Shown: positions 33,354 to 42,562 of the stretch, piece after piece | Layout: each line of letters opens with the position of its first letter | How positions within the stretch are numbered: the first letter of the stretch is position 1 | The notes under the pieces: model-generated | What the model was told of the DNA's origin: nothing | Seen by the model: only the letters and a program-made list of their open reading frames with translations | The model's database searches: none | Assembly: GCF_000426705.1 (NCBI RefSeq) | Contig: NZ_KE384558.1 | Span: 192,866 to 256,865, forward strand | DNA from: Spirochaeta cellobiosiphila DSM 17781 | GTDB lineage: Bacteria; Spirochaetota; Spirochaetia; DSM-17781 | Length of the DNA stretch: 64,000 nucleotides | Reading direction: 5' to 3' | Translations under genes and position numbers: made by a program

Positions 33354-34934
33354 TTACATTCCGGATTTCTTGTTTATCCGCTTAGTAATAAAGGTAGCGG
33401 ACAAGTTTGTTATGAGGATGATAACGACTAGAACAACTCCTGTAGAGAAGGTTCTGTCGAAGGACAATGCTTCAGAGAACAACATATACAAGTGGAGGGA
33501 TAAAACTCTGGCCGAGGAAAAGGGGCTGGACACTAGATCGTAGTTAGACCCTAATGTATAAATGAGGACCGCCGTCTCTCCCACTGTTCTTCCCATAGCC
33601 AGAATGATACCTGTGAGAATCCCTGAGGACGCAGCAGGTAGTACAACTTTTATAGTGGTTTGCAGTTTGGTAGCACCTAAAGCTAAACTCCCTTCTCTAT
33701 AAGTTTGGGGTACCGATTTTAAGGCTTCTTCTGTTGTTCGGATAATGGTAGGAAGTACCATTAAGGTTACTGTTAGGGTACTGGAAATAAAACCAATACC
33801 TAAACCACAGATCTGTACGAAGAAGATAAATCCAAATAAACCAAATACAATAGAAGGTATACCTGATAAGGTTTCTGTTCCCATTCTCAGGTAACGAACC
33901 ATTCGGCCCTGCTTTGCGTATTCCACCAGGTAGATAGCGGCCATCACACCTATAGGTGTGGAAAACAAGAGGGTAAAGATAATCAGGACAAAGGTGTTGA
34001 TAATAATATAGGAGATTCCTCCCCATTGTCCTGAACGGGCTGGTGGCTCAATGATAAAATGCCAGGTTAAATTCCAGCCTGTTTCATGTCGCAACACGGG
34101 AATAAAGGATAATCCATATTTATTAACTGTTCTTTGGTCTGTGACCAACACAGCTCCTTCAGTATTTTCTAGTTTAGTTAAACGATCTGGATCATCAGAG
34201 GACAGGAGGACTAGAGGTAAATTGGTTCCTCCCACTTGCTTCCAGTTGCTGACTTTTCCTGATGTAATAAGATTGACTTGCTCCTCTGTTAGTTCACGAA
34301 GCATCTTATTATCTTGAATCATGAGAACAGAAGGATTCACAGCCATGCTTGTTCGTCTGACCCCTAAGACTTTAACTGATTTGGGTAGGTCCTTTGCTTC
34401 TGAAGCAGGTAGAAAACCTAAAGCTCCTGGCGTGTCTCCCACCTTTTCAATCATATCGGACCAAGAGTTCACCATATTAACGTTCTTGCGGTAATCTTCC
34501 AGGTCTGATCCAGCTAGAATAAAATCTTTAACAGCTAAGGAAAAGGCTCCTTCCTCTTTGTACGCAAAGGGTTCTACTCTTAAGTCCTGTTGATTATAGA
34601 ATCCCCAGTTTTCATTACGAACCTTGTTATAGAGTTTACGTAATCCCTCTACGGGAATATCTTGTGATCTTGTTTTATCTTGGATAATAAAGACAACATC
34701 TTCATTCATTCCGTCTAAAGCCAGTTCCCTTTCAACATACGGAGTGACCGAATAGGATACCTGATTGTTGTATCGTAACCCCTTTACCAGTATATAACCT
34801 ATGATCCAGGCTAGTATAAAGATAGTCAGGAGGGCTAAGAACCAGATAATCCCTTTGGCTATCTGTTCCTGTCTACGTATCTTGCGAGAATGGGGTGAGG
34901 ATACATTAGGTTTCTTTTGTTTTAATAGGGGCAT
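33354..34934 (-). CDS. pstA: Phosphate permease PstA with a PstS-like extracytoplasmic insertion
   Basis: A 526-aa protein; PstA is normally about 280-300. TM1 is at about 28-52. Residues ~55-290 form a large outside loop, then come the usual PstA helices ([20 protein letters not shown], the EAA-like loop [19 protein letters not shown]-type, [18 protein letters not shown]). The loop contains segments like those of the window's own Pst[21 protein letters not shown] next to PstS LSHDQLIAIFAGEIKNWSEV, and [10 protein letters not shown] like VGSTPYSIGY. Two related modules can be seen, each with a V-x-x-I-Q-D strand and an N-W-x-x segment. The start overlaps the pstC stop (TAATG) with AAGGAGG before it, so this is not a fusion artefact of the ORF. 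Confidence 0.9.
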   Translation of the reverse strand: MPLLKQKKPNVSSPHSRKIRRQEQIAKGIIWFLALLTIFILAWIIGYILVKGLRYNNQVSYSVTPYVERELALDGMNEDVVFIIQDKTRSQDIPVEGLRKLYNKVRNENWGFYNQQDLRVEPFAYKEEGAFSLAVKDFILAGSDLEDYRKNVNMVNSWSDMIEKVGDTPGALGFLPASEAKDLPKSVKVLGVRRTSMAVNPSVLMIQDNKMLRELTEEQVNLITSGKVSNWKQVGGTNLPLVLLSSDDPDRLTKLENTEGAVLVTDQRTVNKYGLSFIPVLRHETGWNLTWHFIIEPPARSGQWGGISYIIINTFVLIIFTLLFSTPIGVMAAIYLVEYAKQGRMVRYLRMGTETLSGIPSIVFGLFGFIFFVQICGLGIGFISSTLTVTLMVLPTIIRTTEEALKSVPQTYREGSLALGATKLQTTIKVVLPAASSGILTGIILAMGRTVGETAVLIYTLGSNYDLVSSPFSSARVLSLHLYMLFSEALSFDRTFSTGVVLVVIILITNLSATFITKRINKKSGM

Positions 34935-35812
34935 TATATATCCTCCTTAATGGCTTTTTTCATTAGGTATTGAACGATTAGGTTGATAGCCAGTATGAAA
35001 ATGAAGAGCACAATACCTGTGGTAAAGAGACTCACCGAATGATAATCCGTAGCGTATTTCATATCCGTTGCTATGTTCATGGTTAAGGTTCTTGTTAAGG
35101 ATAGTGGCCCTTTTGGCATAGTAACTGCATTACCAGCTACCATGAGTACAGCCATGGTTTCCCCAATGGCTCGTCCCATACCCAGAACAATACCTGCCAA
35201 TATCCCGGATCGGGCTGATGGCACCAGTACTCGATAAATAGTCATCCAATGGGTAGCGCCTAAGGCTAATGAACCTTCCTTTTGTTCCTGAGATACCGCT
35301 CTAATTGATACCTCTGTTATATTTACAATGGTAGGAAGAGTCATTATCGCCAGAACAATACTGGCTGTGATAACTCCCAGACCGGTGGGGCTATCAAAAA
35401 TCTTTCTAATAATAGGCGATATGGCTATATAGCCAAATAGACCATAAATAACAGAAGGGATACCTGCCAGTAATTCCACTACAGATCGTAATATAGAGGC
35501 AAAGCGTCCTTTGGCTATCTCAGCCATAAAGATTCCTACAGCCAATCCAACAGGTACGGATAATAACAAAGCCCCCGTTGTTACCCAGATGGATCCCATA
35601 ATGAAGGCTAATATCCCATATTGTGGAGGATCAGCGGTGGGTGCCCAATCTGATGAAAATAAAAAGGTTAGGGGACTCACTTGTGTGAAAAGGGGCAAAC
35701 CTTCCTTGAGGATAAATACTGTTATGAAGACAACACTTATTATCGATATAAAAGCGCTGATCAACAGGATTTTCTCCACGATTTTTTCCAGTAAACTCTT
35801 CGAAGATTTCAA
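34934..35812 (-). CDS. pstC: Phosphate ABC transporter permease PstC
   Basis: A 292-aa permease with six helices. FLFSSDWAPTADPPQYGILA is the family's N-terminal loop, SVPVGLAVGIFMAEIA and LLAGIPSVIYGLFGYIAISP follow, and [15 protein letters not shown]-type EAA loop sits before MTIYRVLVPSA. The start is TTG with AAGGAGA 7 nt upstream. Its own promoter region holds three TTAACA-type repeats. With PstA it forms the phosphate channel. Confidence 0.94.
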   Translation of the reverse strand: MKSSKSLLEKIVEKILLISAFISIISVVFITVFILKEGLPLFTQVSPLTFLFSSDWAPTADPPQYGILAFIMGSIWVTTGALLLSVPVGLAVGIFMAEIAKGRFASILRSVVELLAGIPSVIYGLFGYIAISPIIRKIFDSPTGLGVITASIVLAIMTLPTIVNITEVSIRAVSQEQKEGSLALGATHWMTIYRVLVPSARSGILAGIVLGMGRAIGETMAVLMVAGNAVTMPKGPLSLTRTLTMNIATDMKYATDYHSVSLFTTGIVLFIFILAINLIVQYLMKKAIKEDI

Positions 35813-35872
35813 TATATCTTCTCCTTAAGCTATATTCGTTATACAAAGATCTCAATTGAGGAAGGTGATTAT

Positions 35873-35900
35873 TGTTAGAGAAATGTTAGAGTATTGTTAA
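35873..35900 (-). promoter_or_regulatory. Pho-box-like array: three 6-bp repeats spaced 11 bp, before pstC
   Basis: Read on the minus strand: TTAACA-N5-CTAACA-N5-CTAACA (35900-35895, 35889-35884, 35878-35873). The 11-bp period and the TTAACA consensus match binding sites of PhoP in Bacillus subtilis. They lie 61-88 nt upstream of the pstC start and downstream of the pstS terminator. Confidence 0.7.
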
Positions 35901-35920
35901 ATTGATCTTCGGATATGGTT

Positions 35921-35950
35921 AAAAAAAAAGGCCGCTCTCCCGAGCAGCCT
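35921..35950 (-). terminator. Rho-independent terminator of pstS
   Basis: On the minus strand a 9-bp stem (AGGCTGCTC / GAGCGGCCT, one A-C mismatch), loop GGGA, followed by nine U. It ends the pstS transcript about 40 nt after the stop, so pstCAB needs its own promoter or read-through. Confidence 0.8.
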
Positions 35951-35988
35951 ATTAACTGTATTTGATTTTAGTTTTTATACTAATTCAA

Positions 35989-36831
35989 TTATTCATTTAA
36001 AGGTATGAAACCTTCTTCTGCTACGATGGCTTGTCCTTCGTCAGACAAGATGTAGTTGATGAAGTTTTCTTCAAGAGATCCTGCAGGAACAGTTCCCTTT
36101 GTTACAAGAAGTAATTCTCTTTGAATAACATAAGATCCATTAAGTACATTACTTGTGGAAGGTGCTATATTGTCAATCTTTACAGATTTTGTTCCTGCAT
36201 CTTTACCTAGGTAACCAAGACCACAGTATCCGATAGAGTAAGGAGTAGATCCTACTTTAGCTACCATATCACCATTTGAAGTTACAATAGCAGCTGTCTC
36301 TACGAAAGATTTACCAGCACTCTTAACAGTTTTTTCATTAAAACAATCTCTGGTACCGGAAGCTTCATCTCTGTTGAATACAACGATTTCTGCATCAGGA
36401 CCACCAACTTCACTCCAGTTTTTGATTTCACCAGCGAAGATAGCTATTAATTGATCATGGCTAAGGTTATCTAATGATACAGAACCTTTGTTTACAACAA
36501 CAGCAACACCGTCTTTAGCGATAGGAGTTCCTACAGCACCAGCTTCTTTTTCAGAATCTTTTAAATCTCTTGAAGCCGCACCAATTGTATAAGTTCCAGC
36601 TAAAGCACCCTTAACACCAGCAGAGGAACCTGGAGCATCATAAGAAATCTTAACTTCTGGATACATATCTTTGTAAGCTTCGATAGTAGCTCGAACGATA
36701 GGTTCTACAGTTGTAGATCCACCAAAAGCGTAGTTTCCAGAGAAGCTAGCTCCGGAAGCGTCTTTTTGACCATTAGCAAAAGTAAAACCAGCAACTAGTA
36801 GAATCATTAAACCAGCAATGATTTTTTTCAT
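35989..36831 (-). CDS. pstS: Periplasmic phosphate-binding protein PstS
   Basis: A 280-aa binding protein. The signal peptide ends TFA and the mature N-terminus is NGQKDA. The phosphate loops are visible: GSTTVEP, a D-A-P-G-S-S-A-G-V-K-G segment, ASRDLKDSE, and NRDEASGTRD. It belongs to the PBP_like_2 (short PstS) group. It captures phosphate for PstCA. It is separated from pstCAB by a terminator and a second Pho-like array, allowing binding protein to be made in excess. Confidence 0.94.
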   Translation of the reverse strand: MKKIIAGLMILLVAGFTFANGQKDASGASFSGNYAFGGSTTVEPIVRATIEAYKDMYPEVKISYDAPGSSAGVKGALAGTYTIGAASRDLKDSEKEAGAVGTPIAKDGVAVVVNKGSVSLDNLSHDQLIAIFAGEIKNWSEVGGPDAEIVVFNRDEASGTRDCFNEKTVKSAGKSFVETAAIVTSNGDMVAKVGSTPYSIGYCGLGYLGKDAGTKSVKIDNIAPSTSNVLNGSYVIQRELLLVTKGTVPAGSLEENFINYILSDEGQAIVAEEGFIPLNE

Positions 36832-36924
36832 TTTTCATAACTCCTTGATTATTTGCAATTAATCTCAATTGCCTTTGAGTTGACCCCATCATCAAACTTG
36901 CATATTTGAAAACGATAAAAGAAT

Positions 36925-36941
36925 TGTTAAATAACTGTTAG
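36925..36941 (-). promoter_or_regulatory. Pho-box-like pair of repeats upstream of pstS
   Basis: On the minus strand CTAACA-N5-TTAACA (36941-36936 and 36930-36925), the same 11-bp period as before pstC. It lies about 95 nt upstream of the pstS start. Confidence 0.65.
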
Positions 36942-37090
36942 GTTTTTGAGGAGGTCTCAAACGGGTGGGGTCATTAAAATTGCATTACAAGGTGAACGAT
37001 TCATAATATTTTCCTAATACAATCTTAACATACCCAATGTTTAATGTTCTTAAAAAAAGAAGGACATATTATTGAGGGCGGTTATAGACC

Positions 37091-38875
37091 ATGAAAATTA
37101 AAACCCAAGCTTTTGTTATGCTACTGTTTAGTTTCATAATGATGATAGCTATCGGGCTGGTAATGTTTAATCAAACAAAAAAAACCGATGCCCTGACTGA
37201 ACAACTTCAGAAAGCTGAAGAAGGTCTAATACTGTTAAATGAATTTCAAGTTGCGGCTATGGAACAGGTATTATATGGGGTTGATGTTTTAAGAACCGGT
37301 GATATATCCGGTGATAGGATCATTACCTATCGAATGGCAGAAACACAGATGCCAAGACAGATTGAGCGATTGTCAGAGCTTTTAAGTGTAGACAAATCGC
37401 TCCATGAAGATGTAGATCGGCTGACAAAGCGCGGTGAAGGATTAGCCCGAATGTGTAAGGAAGAACTACTTGATCCTTTGTATGCACATCAGGTTCCAGA
37501 TGAAAGCCTGTTAGGGCGATTAATTTATGAAGAATTAGCAGGATTAAAAACGGATATTAATACGGCAAGAGAAAAGTTAAGTACAATAATAAAAGAACAA
37601 AGTTTATTGCAAAGTGAGCAACAGGAAAATCTTCTAACCATTTGGCTTCCCGCTGGTTTTGGGGTTCTTTTCTTATTGTTATTTGTTAACTTTTTAATCA
37701 TCCAGTTTATTCTAAGTAATATTAATAAAACAAAAGACCTTCTGGGGGTGCTGGCAGAGGGGCAGGGGCGTTTAGATGTAGCTCTTCCTGTTAAAGGTAA
37801 AAATGAGATCTCTTCTTTAAGAGCTAACTTTAATCACTTCATGTCCAACTTGAATGAGAGACATCAGAGTTTATTAGTGATAGCAGATCAGCAAGTTCAA
37901 TCCGGAGAGCGTCTTAATGATGTTACTGTTGAACATAAGGGGGCTGTTACTAATATCACGGAGAATTTGAATTCTATCTATGAGCACAGCTATACCATGG
38001 AACAACGTGTGAGTGACTCCTTTGGAGAAGTGCAGAAGATAGCCAAAACATTAGTGGAACTCAATGCTTTGGCTTCGCGTCAGCAGAATCAGGTGGTCAC
38101 CATGGATAATCATGGTAAGGATGTTCAAGAATCCTTAGCTCGGCAGATAGAGGCGGTATCAGAACAAGTCCGATTGACAGAACAGGTTCGTAAGGAAGGT
38201 CTGGAAAACCGCCGGATTATGGAATTGCTTAAGAACCAGATTAAGGAGATATTGGATAACTCTTCATTGATTGCCAAATCTATTATGTCCATTCAGGATC
38301 TGGCTGATCAAACGGATATCTTGGCTATCAATGCTTCTATAGAAGCAGCCCAGGCCGGAAATTCTGGTAAAGGTTTTTCTGTCGTTGCCGGCGCCATGAG
38401 GCAGTTATCTAATGAAGTTCGATCTAATTCGAGTATCATCACAGAACTATTGGATGAACTTGAAGGAAGCCTGGCAAAAATGGCAGAGGAAGAAAAGGCT
38501 AGTCAAAAAACAATTGATCGTCTTATTTTACAGAACCGGAATGCAGAAGAAGCTGTACAATCCCTCAAGCAAAGTCATGGTGAAATCCACCATTTAACAA
38601 GTTCCTTTTTTAGTTCCTTAAAGGACATTCTTACTGAATCTACCAAGATCCACCACATTAGTGAAGATGTCCGCAAAAGCGGCCATCAAATAAGTCACCA
38701 TATGGAAGGAATTAAAGATAAACAAAAAGAGTTGTTGTTAGAGTCGGAAGAGATGCGTCATGGTCTGACTCAATTGGCTAATGGTACTAAGGCTTTAGGA
38801 GAGTTAAGCGAACAAAATCGGATGAGTACCTTTGAATTAAGTCAGGAGATCCATAAGTTTGGTTCCCGGGAATGA
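37091..38875 (+). CDS. Methyl-accepting chemotaxis protein
   Basis: A 594-aa receptor. TM1 at about 6-27, a helical periplasmic domain (30-175) of four-helix-bundle type, TM2 at about 182-206, a HAMP domain, then a long cytoplasmic coiled coil. The signalling hairpin is LADQTDILAINASIEAAQAG followed by GKGFSVVAGAMRQLSNEV, which contacts CheA/CheW. It lies next to pst but in the opposite orientation; phosphate sensing would be speculation. It ends at a clear terminator. Confidence 0.93.
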   Translation: MKIKTQAFVMLLFSFIMMIAIGLVMFNQTKKTDALTEQLQKAEEGLILLNEFQVAAMEQVLYGVDVLRTGDISGDRIITYRMAETQMPRQIERLSELLSVDKSLHEDVDRLTKRGEGLARMCKEELLDPLYAHQVPDESLLGRLIYEELAGLKTDINTAREKLSTIIKEQSLLQSEQQENLLTIWLPAGFGVLFLLLFVNFLIIQFILSNINKTKDLLGVLAEGQGRLDVALPVKGKNEISSLRANFNHFMSNLNERHQSLLVIADQQVQSGERLNDVTVEHKGAVTNITENLNSIYEHSYTMEQRVSDSFGEVQKIAKTLVELNALASRQQNQVVTMDNHGKDVQESLARQIEAVSEQVRLTEQVRKEGLENRRIMELLKNQIKEILDNSSLIAKSIMSIQDLADQTDILAINASIEAAQAGNSGKGFSVVAGAMRQLSNEVRSNSSIITELLDELEGSLAKMAEEEKASQKTIDRLILQNRNAEEAVQSLKQSHGEIHHLTSSFFSSLKDILTESTKIHHISEDVRKSGHQISHHMEGIKDKQKELLLESEEMRHGLTQLANGTKALGELSEQNRMSTFELSQEIHKFGSRE

Positions 38876-38880
38876 TGCCT

Positions 38881-38923
38881 TGACACCATGGAGAGCTATG
38901 CTTAGCATGGTGTCACTATTTTT
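38881..38923 (+). terminator. Rho-independent terminator after the chemoreceptor gene
   Basis: A 10-bp perfect stem (TGACACCATG / CATGGTGTCA) with a 15-nt loop, followed by CTATTTTT. It lies 5 nt after the stop codon. Confidence 0.8.
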
Positions 38924-38947
38924 GCATTTGAAAAGGGGGCTTCGCCC

Positions 38948-39766
38948 ATGCTCTACCGTTTACAGGACACCCTATGGGATATCACTCCCAAAGGCCAGCA
39001 TAATAAACAAACAGGTAAGGTTATTCTCTTTCAAGAGGATAATATTATTACTTTTCCTGGAGAAAAGCTATTTTTAGAGGCTTCTGAGTTCGAGGGGATT
39101 AGTTCGCAAGACCCTCAATACCTGGCTACCATAGATCATATAACTTGGAGTGCCTTCTGGGTGGATGATTCTTTTGACCTAGATAATGTTGAACTTATTA
39201 GTCTAAGAGATGTGGGGCCATTGGATGAACAAATATTTGTTCTTGCCGGAAGGGCTTTGAGTCTAAGACGTTGGAAACAGGATCATCAATTTTGTGGTCG
39301 CTGTGGAAAGCCACTTAACTATTTTGATCATGAACCGGGAGCCCATTGCGATAGTTGTAACTTAACTGCTTATCCCCGTATATCACCTTGTGTTATCGTT
39401 CTGGTCTACAAGGGAGATCAACTCCTTTTAGCCCGCAATGTACGTTTTAAAGACAGTGGTATGTATTCTACTTTAGCCGGTTTTATTGAATCCGGGGAAT
39501 CAGCAGAACAAGCGGTTCACAGGGAAATCTTTGAAGAAGTAGGAATCCGGGTTAAGAATGTCCAGTATTTGAATAGTCAATCCTGGCCTTTTCCTCATCA
39601 ATTAATGTTGGGATTTGAAGCAGAATACGATTCTGGTGATATCTCACTTCAAGAAGAAGAAATCGACGATGCCCGTTGGTTTGCCTTTGATGAATTACCA
39701 AAGAGAGCCCCCAACTTGAGCATCGCCGGATGGATGATAAATCGCTTCATTGAGAAGCATCAGTAA
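38948..39766 (+). CDS. nudC: NAD(+) diphosphatase / RNA deNADding Nudix enzyme
   Basis: A 272-aa enzyme. The zinc ribbon is FCGRCGKPLNYF with CDSC nearby. The Nudix box is GFIESGESAEQAVHREIFEEVGI (split: GFIESGE...REIFEEVGI), and the NudC-specific SQSWPFPHQLM motif follows. These identify the NAD(H) pyrophosphatase subfamily, which cleaves NAD to NMN and AMP and can remove NAD caps from RNA. Ribosome site AGGGGG. The stop is directly next to that of the convergent lacM, leaving no room for a terminator. Confidence 0.93.
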   Translation: MLYRLQDTLWDITPKGQHNKQTGKVILFQEDNIITFPGEKLFLEASEFEGISSQDPQYLATIDHITWSAFWVDDSFDLDNVELISLRDVGPLDEQIFVLAGRALSLRRWKQDHQFCGRCGKPLNYFDHEPGAHCDSCNLTAYPRISPCVIVLVYKGDQLLLARNVRFKDSGMYSTLAGFIESGESAEQAVHREIFEEVGIRVKNVQYLNSQSWPFPHQLMLGFEAEYDSGDISLQEEEIDDARWFAFDELPKRAPNLSIAGWMINRFIEKHQ

Positions 39767-39767
39767 C

Positions 39768-40688
39768 TTAGGGTTTTATAACAAAGGAATATTGGATATC
39801 TTTATTCCCAGGTATACGAAAATCTTCTTCTACATCACTTCCCCAACTGTCAATACCACCTACCCCTCTAACAGCACCTAGTATATTAAGTACAGTCCGT
39901 CTGACAGGGGGGAGTTCTTCTTGATGGGTAGCATTTTCTATTTCTAAAGCCGTATAGGGGAGGGCGCTAAAGGCAAAAGGTTGTCCCTTCATGGCAAAGG
40001 TTAAGGTTCCTTTCCTTTCCTGAAATTCTTGTCTAAGGGTTACATATTCTGTCTTTATATGCATACCACAGTCCTGTGGTACCAAATAGGGAGTCATAGG
40101 AAGACCTTCTACTTTATAGGTACCAGGTATGCCTCCCATTCTTCTATCGGGATAAGTCTCACCACTTAAACCTTTATAGATAAAGCTTTCAACAGGACGT
40201 GGTAAGATAAATCTTATCCCAAAAAGCGGTAGTTCAGGTAAACCTTCTTTTCCGTGATAATGAACATCAACGGTCATATTCCCATCTTCTGTTATGGTAT
40301 AGCTTACTTCTACTTTGGTAGAAGGATTTGTACAGGTTGTATAGGTATATTTTATACAGACTACCTTAGGAGTTTCATAGGCCGTCCCTCTAAAAGTATT
40401 ATTATAAGGAGCTATGTATTGGGGCAGTTCCTGTCCATCAATAATGATTTGTATAGAATCAACTCCTGTAAACAAATCAGCTCCCACCCACATATGGGAA
40501 CGTTGCCCAAACCCATTTCCTCTGTCATTGCAGGTTGTTCCCCTCCAATAGGTTGGTTTAGGACTTCTATATAGCCATTGCATATGGTCAATAACTATCG
40601 ATTCTGGTCCACCATGATCATAGGAAAACAAATATTCAAATCGATCTCCATGCAGACCTAAGAACACATCACTCAGAACGCAGCGCAT
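39768..40688 (-). CDS. lacM: Beta-galactosidase small subunit
   Basis: A 306-aa protein corresponding to the C-terminal Bgal_small_N domain (domain 5) of LacZ. Motifs: FDYLFSYDHGG-like N-terminus, YWRGTTCNDRGNGFGQRSHM (W-R-x-x-x-x-N-D-R-G), and a later LPLFGIRFILPRPVESFIYKG. It contributes to the active site and tetramer of the LacLM heterodimer. It starts 20 nt inside the lacL gene, with GAGGT 7 nt before its ATG, so it is a true separate gene and not a frameshift. Lengths agree with LacM of lactic acid bacteria. Confidence 0.92.
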   Translation of the reverse strand: MRCVLSDVFLGLHGDRFEYLFSYDHGGPESIVIDHMQWLYRSPKPTYWRGTTCNDRGNGFGQRSHMWVGADLFTGVDSIQIIIDGQELPQYIAPYNNTFRGTAYETPKVVCIKYTYTTCTNPSTKVEVSYTITEDGNMTVDVHYHGKEGLPELPLFGIRFILPRPVESFIYKGLSGETYPDRRMGGIPGTYKVEGLPMTPYLVPQDCGMHIKTEYVTLRQEFQERKGTLTFAMKGQPFAFSALPYTALEIENATHQEELPPVRRTVLNILGAVRGVGGIDSWGSDVEEDFRIPGNKDIQYSFVIKP

Positions 40689-42531
40689 AAAAATACCTCA
40701 CTTCTTGCATACAGGGCTTTTCTGTTCGATCCGCAAACAGGATTCCATTACCGGAGAATTCATAATCACTCGGTCTATCATCAAAATCTCCTCCGTACTT
40801 TAATACTTTGCGACCCGTGTAGGGATCTATAACCAGAAGAGCCTGATCAATCATGTCCCAAATATAGCCCCCTTGATATTGGGGGTATTTATCCAATAGG
40901 GCATCATATGTTTTGATTCCACCCAAACTATTACCCATACAATGCATGTACTCACATAGGATGAACGGTTTGGAACCATCTGTCTTCAAATACTCTTCTA
41001 TACGTTCAGGGGGAGCATACATTTGGGATTCCACATCTGATATCTTGGATTTTAAATCTGGATTATGAAAGACTCCTTCATAATGGACGAGACGGGAGGG
41101 ATCAGTTTGTTTGAAATACTGATTCATTTCTACCAAAGCTGTTCCTGCATAGGATTCATTACCTAAAGACCAAAAGAGTATAGAGGGATGGTTTTTGAAG
41201 GTTTCAAATACAGTTTTAGCCCTGTCCAAGACTAATGCCGTCCAATCAGGATCGTCTCCAGGAACATTCCATGATGGTTCTACAGCCCCCATCTTCTGCC
41301 ATGATCCATGACTTTCCAGATTCACTTCTGCCATGAGATAAATACCATTTTGATCACAAAGGTCATACCATTCTAAACGATTGGGATAATGACTGGTTCG
41401 TATAGAGTTGATGTGGTTACGCAGAATAATCTGTATATCCTGTTCCATTTCCGTTGTATCAATAGCTCGACCTTTCTTAGCACTCCATTCATGACGGTTA
41501 ACGCCATTGATGATAAGACGCTTTCCGTTGAATTGGATGATCTTGTTTTCCAGTCCTATACTTCGGAAACCGATATGATAGGGCACAACTTCTATAAGAT
41601 TATTCTTATCATCGAAAAGCTTAATAATGAGCTTGTATAAATAAGGTGTTTTATTCGACCATAATTTAGGACGATCTATATCCTGTTGGGGAAAGCATAT
41701 TTTTGATGATTCCCCACTTAGTTCTTGTTTGTTTTGTAAAATGACACGGTTCTCATCTTCCAGGCTATATTCTATGAAACCTTTTGAGGGAGTTTGATAA
41801 GACAATTGGACATCAAGTTGCAAACTTCCTTTGTCCTCATGCAGTTTTGTTTTAGCCCACATATCATCCAGATGTATTTTAGGTTTTGTATATATGCTTA
41901 CAGGTCGGAATATTCCACTGAACCGGAAAAAATCCTGATCTTCAACCCAGGCAGCTTTAGATCGTTTATACACTTCTACAGCTAACTTATTATCCTTTTC
42001 TTTGATATAGGGAGTTAAATCAAATTCACTAGGAGTAAAACTGTCCTCACCATAACCAATGAAATGACCATTTAAATAGAGATAAAAAGCTTGTTCTACT
42101 CCCTCAAAACGAATATAGGTCCTTTGATGGGTCCAGGAAGAGGGAATATCAAAGTTTTTGACATAAGATAGAACAGGATTATGATCCATATCCACTTCAG
42201 GGGGGCGCAAAGATACATGCCCTTCCCAGGGATACATGGTGTTTATATAATGAATTTGATCATAGCCTTGTAATTCTACATGTCCAGGAACATCGATTTT
42301 GGTGAACCCTTCCAGCTTGTCCTCTACTTTATAGAAGTCCATAGGCCTTTCTTTATAATGACGGGACCATTTAAAGTTCCATCGTCCGTTTAGGCTCATA
42401 TAACATGTCCGATTATCTTCAGTCATGTTGTCCCAACTATCATAATGAATGTGATCTGAATGAGCTGCTAATTGGTTAACTCGAAAGACTTTTGGATCTG
42501 TCAACCATTCTAACTGAGGTTTTGTATTCAT
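40669..42531 (-). CDS. lacL: Beta-galactosidase large subunit
   Basis: A 620-aa glycosyl hydrolase family 2 enzyme: N-terminal sugar-binding domain (HIHYDSWDN...), immunoglobulin-like domain and the TIM-barrel. The acid/base Glu is in LWSLGNESYAGTALVEM and the nucleophile is in FILCEYMHCMGNS. It lacks domain 5, which is supplied by LacM. It hydrolyses beta-galactosides such as lactose. It follows two sugar permease genes in the same operon, which suggests the importer takes up beta-galactosides or galactose oligomers. Confidence 0.94.
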   Translation of the reverse strand: MNTKPQLEWLTDPKVFRVNQLAAHSDHIHYDSWDNMTEDNRTCYMSLNGRWNFKWSRHYKERPMDFYKVEDKLEGFTKIDVPGHVELQGYDQIHYINTMYPWEGHVSLRPPEVDMDHNPVLSYVKNFDIPSSWTHQRTYIRFEGVEQAFYLYLNGHFIGYGEDSFTPSEFDLTPYIKEKDNKLAVEVYKRSKAAWVEDQDFFRFSGIFRPVSIYTKPKIHLDDMWAKTKLHEDKGSLQLDVQLSYQTPSKGFIEYSLEDENRVILQNKQELSGESSKICFPQQDIDRPKLWSNKTPYLYKLIIKLFDDKNNLIEVVPYHIGFRSIGLENKIIQFNGKRLIINGVNRHEWSAKKGRAIDTTEMEQDIQIILRNHINSIRTSHYPNRLEWYDLCDQNGIYLMAEVNLESHGSWQKMGAVEPSWNVPGDDPDWTALVLDRAKTVFETFKNHPSILFWSLGNESYAGTALVEMNQYFKQTDPSRLVHYEGVFHNPDLKSKISDVESQMYAPPERIEEYLKTDGSKPFILCEYMHCMGNSLGGIKTYDALLDKYPQYQGGYIWDMIDQALLVIDPYTGRKVLKYGGDFDDRPSDYEFSGNGILFADRTEKPCMQEVRYFYALRSE

Positions 42532-42562
42532 ATTGCCTCCCTATCTATATAATTGTAATTCA

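Noticed and set aside
33354-34934. Long PstA as an artefact of a wrong upstream start
   Set aside because: The ATG at 34934 overlaps the pstC stop, has AAGGAGG before it, and the extra residues lie after TM1, not before it.
39768-42531. Beta-galactosidase split by a frameshift
   Set aside because: Both parts have the standard lengths of LacL and LacM, and lacM has its own ATG with GAGGT 7 nt upstream, so it is a natural two-subunit enzyme.
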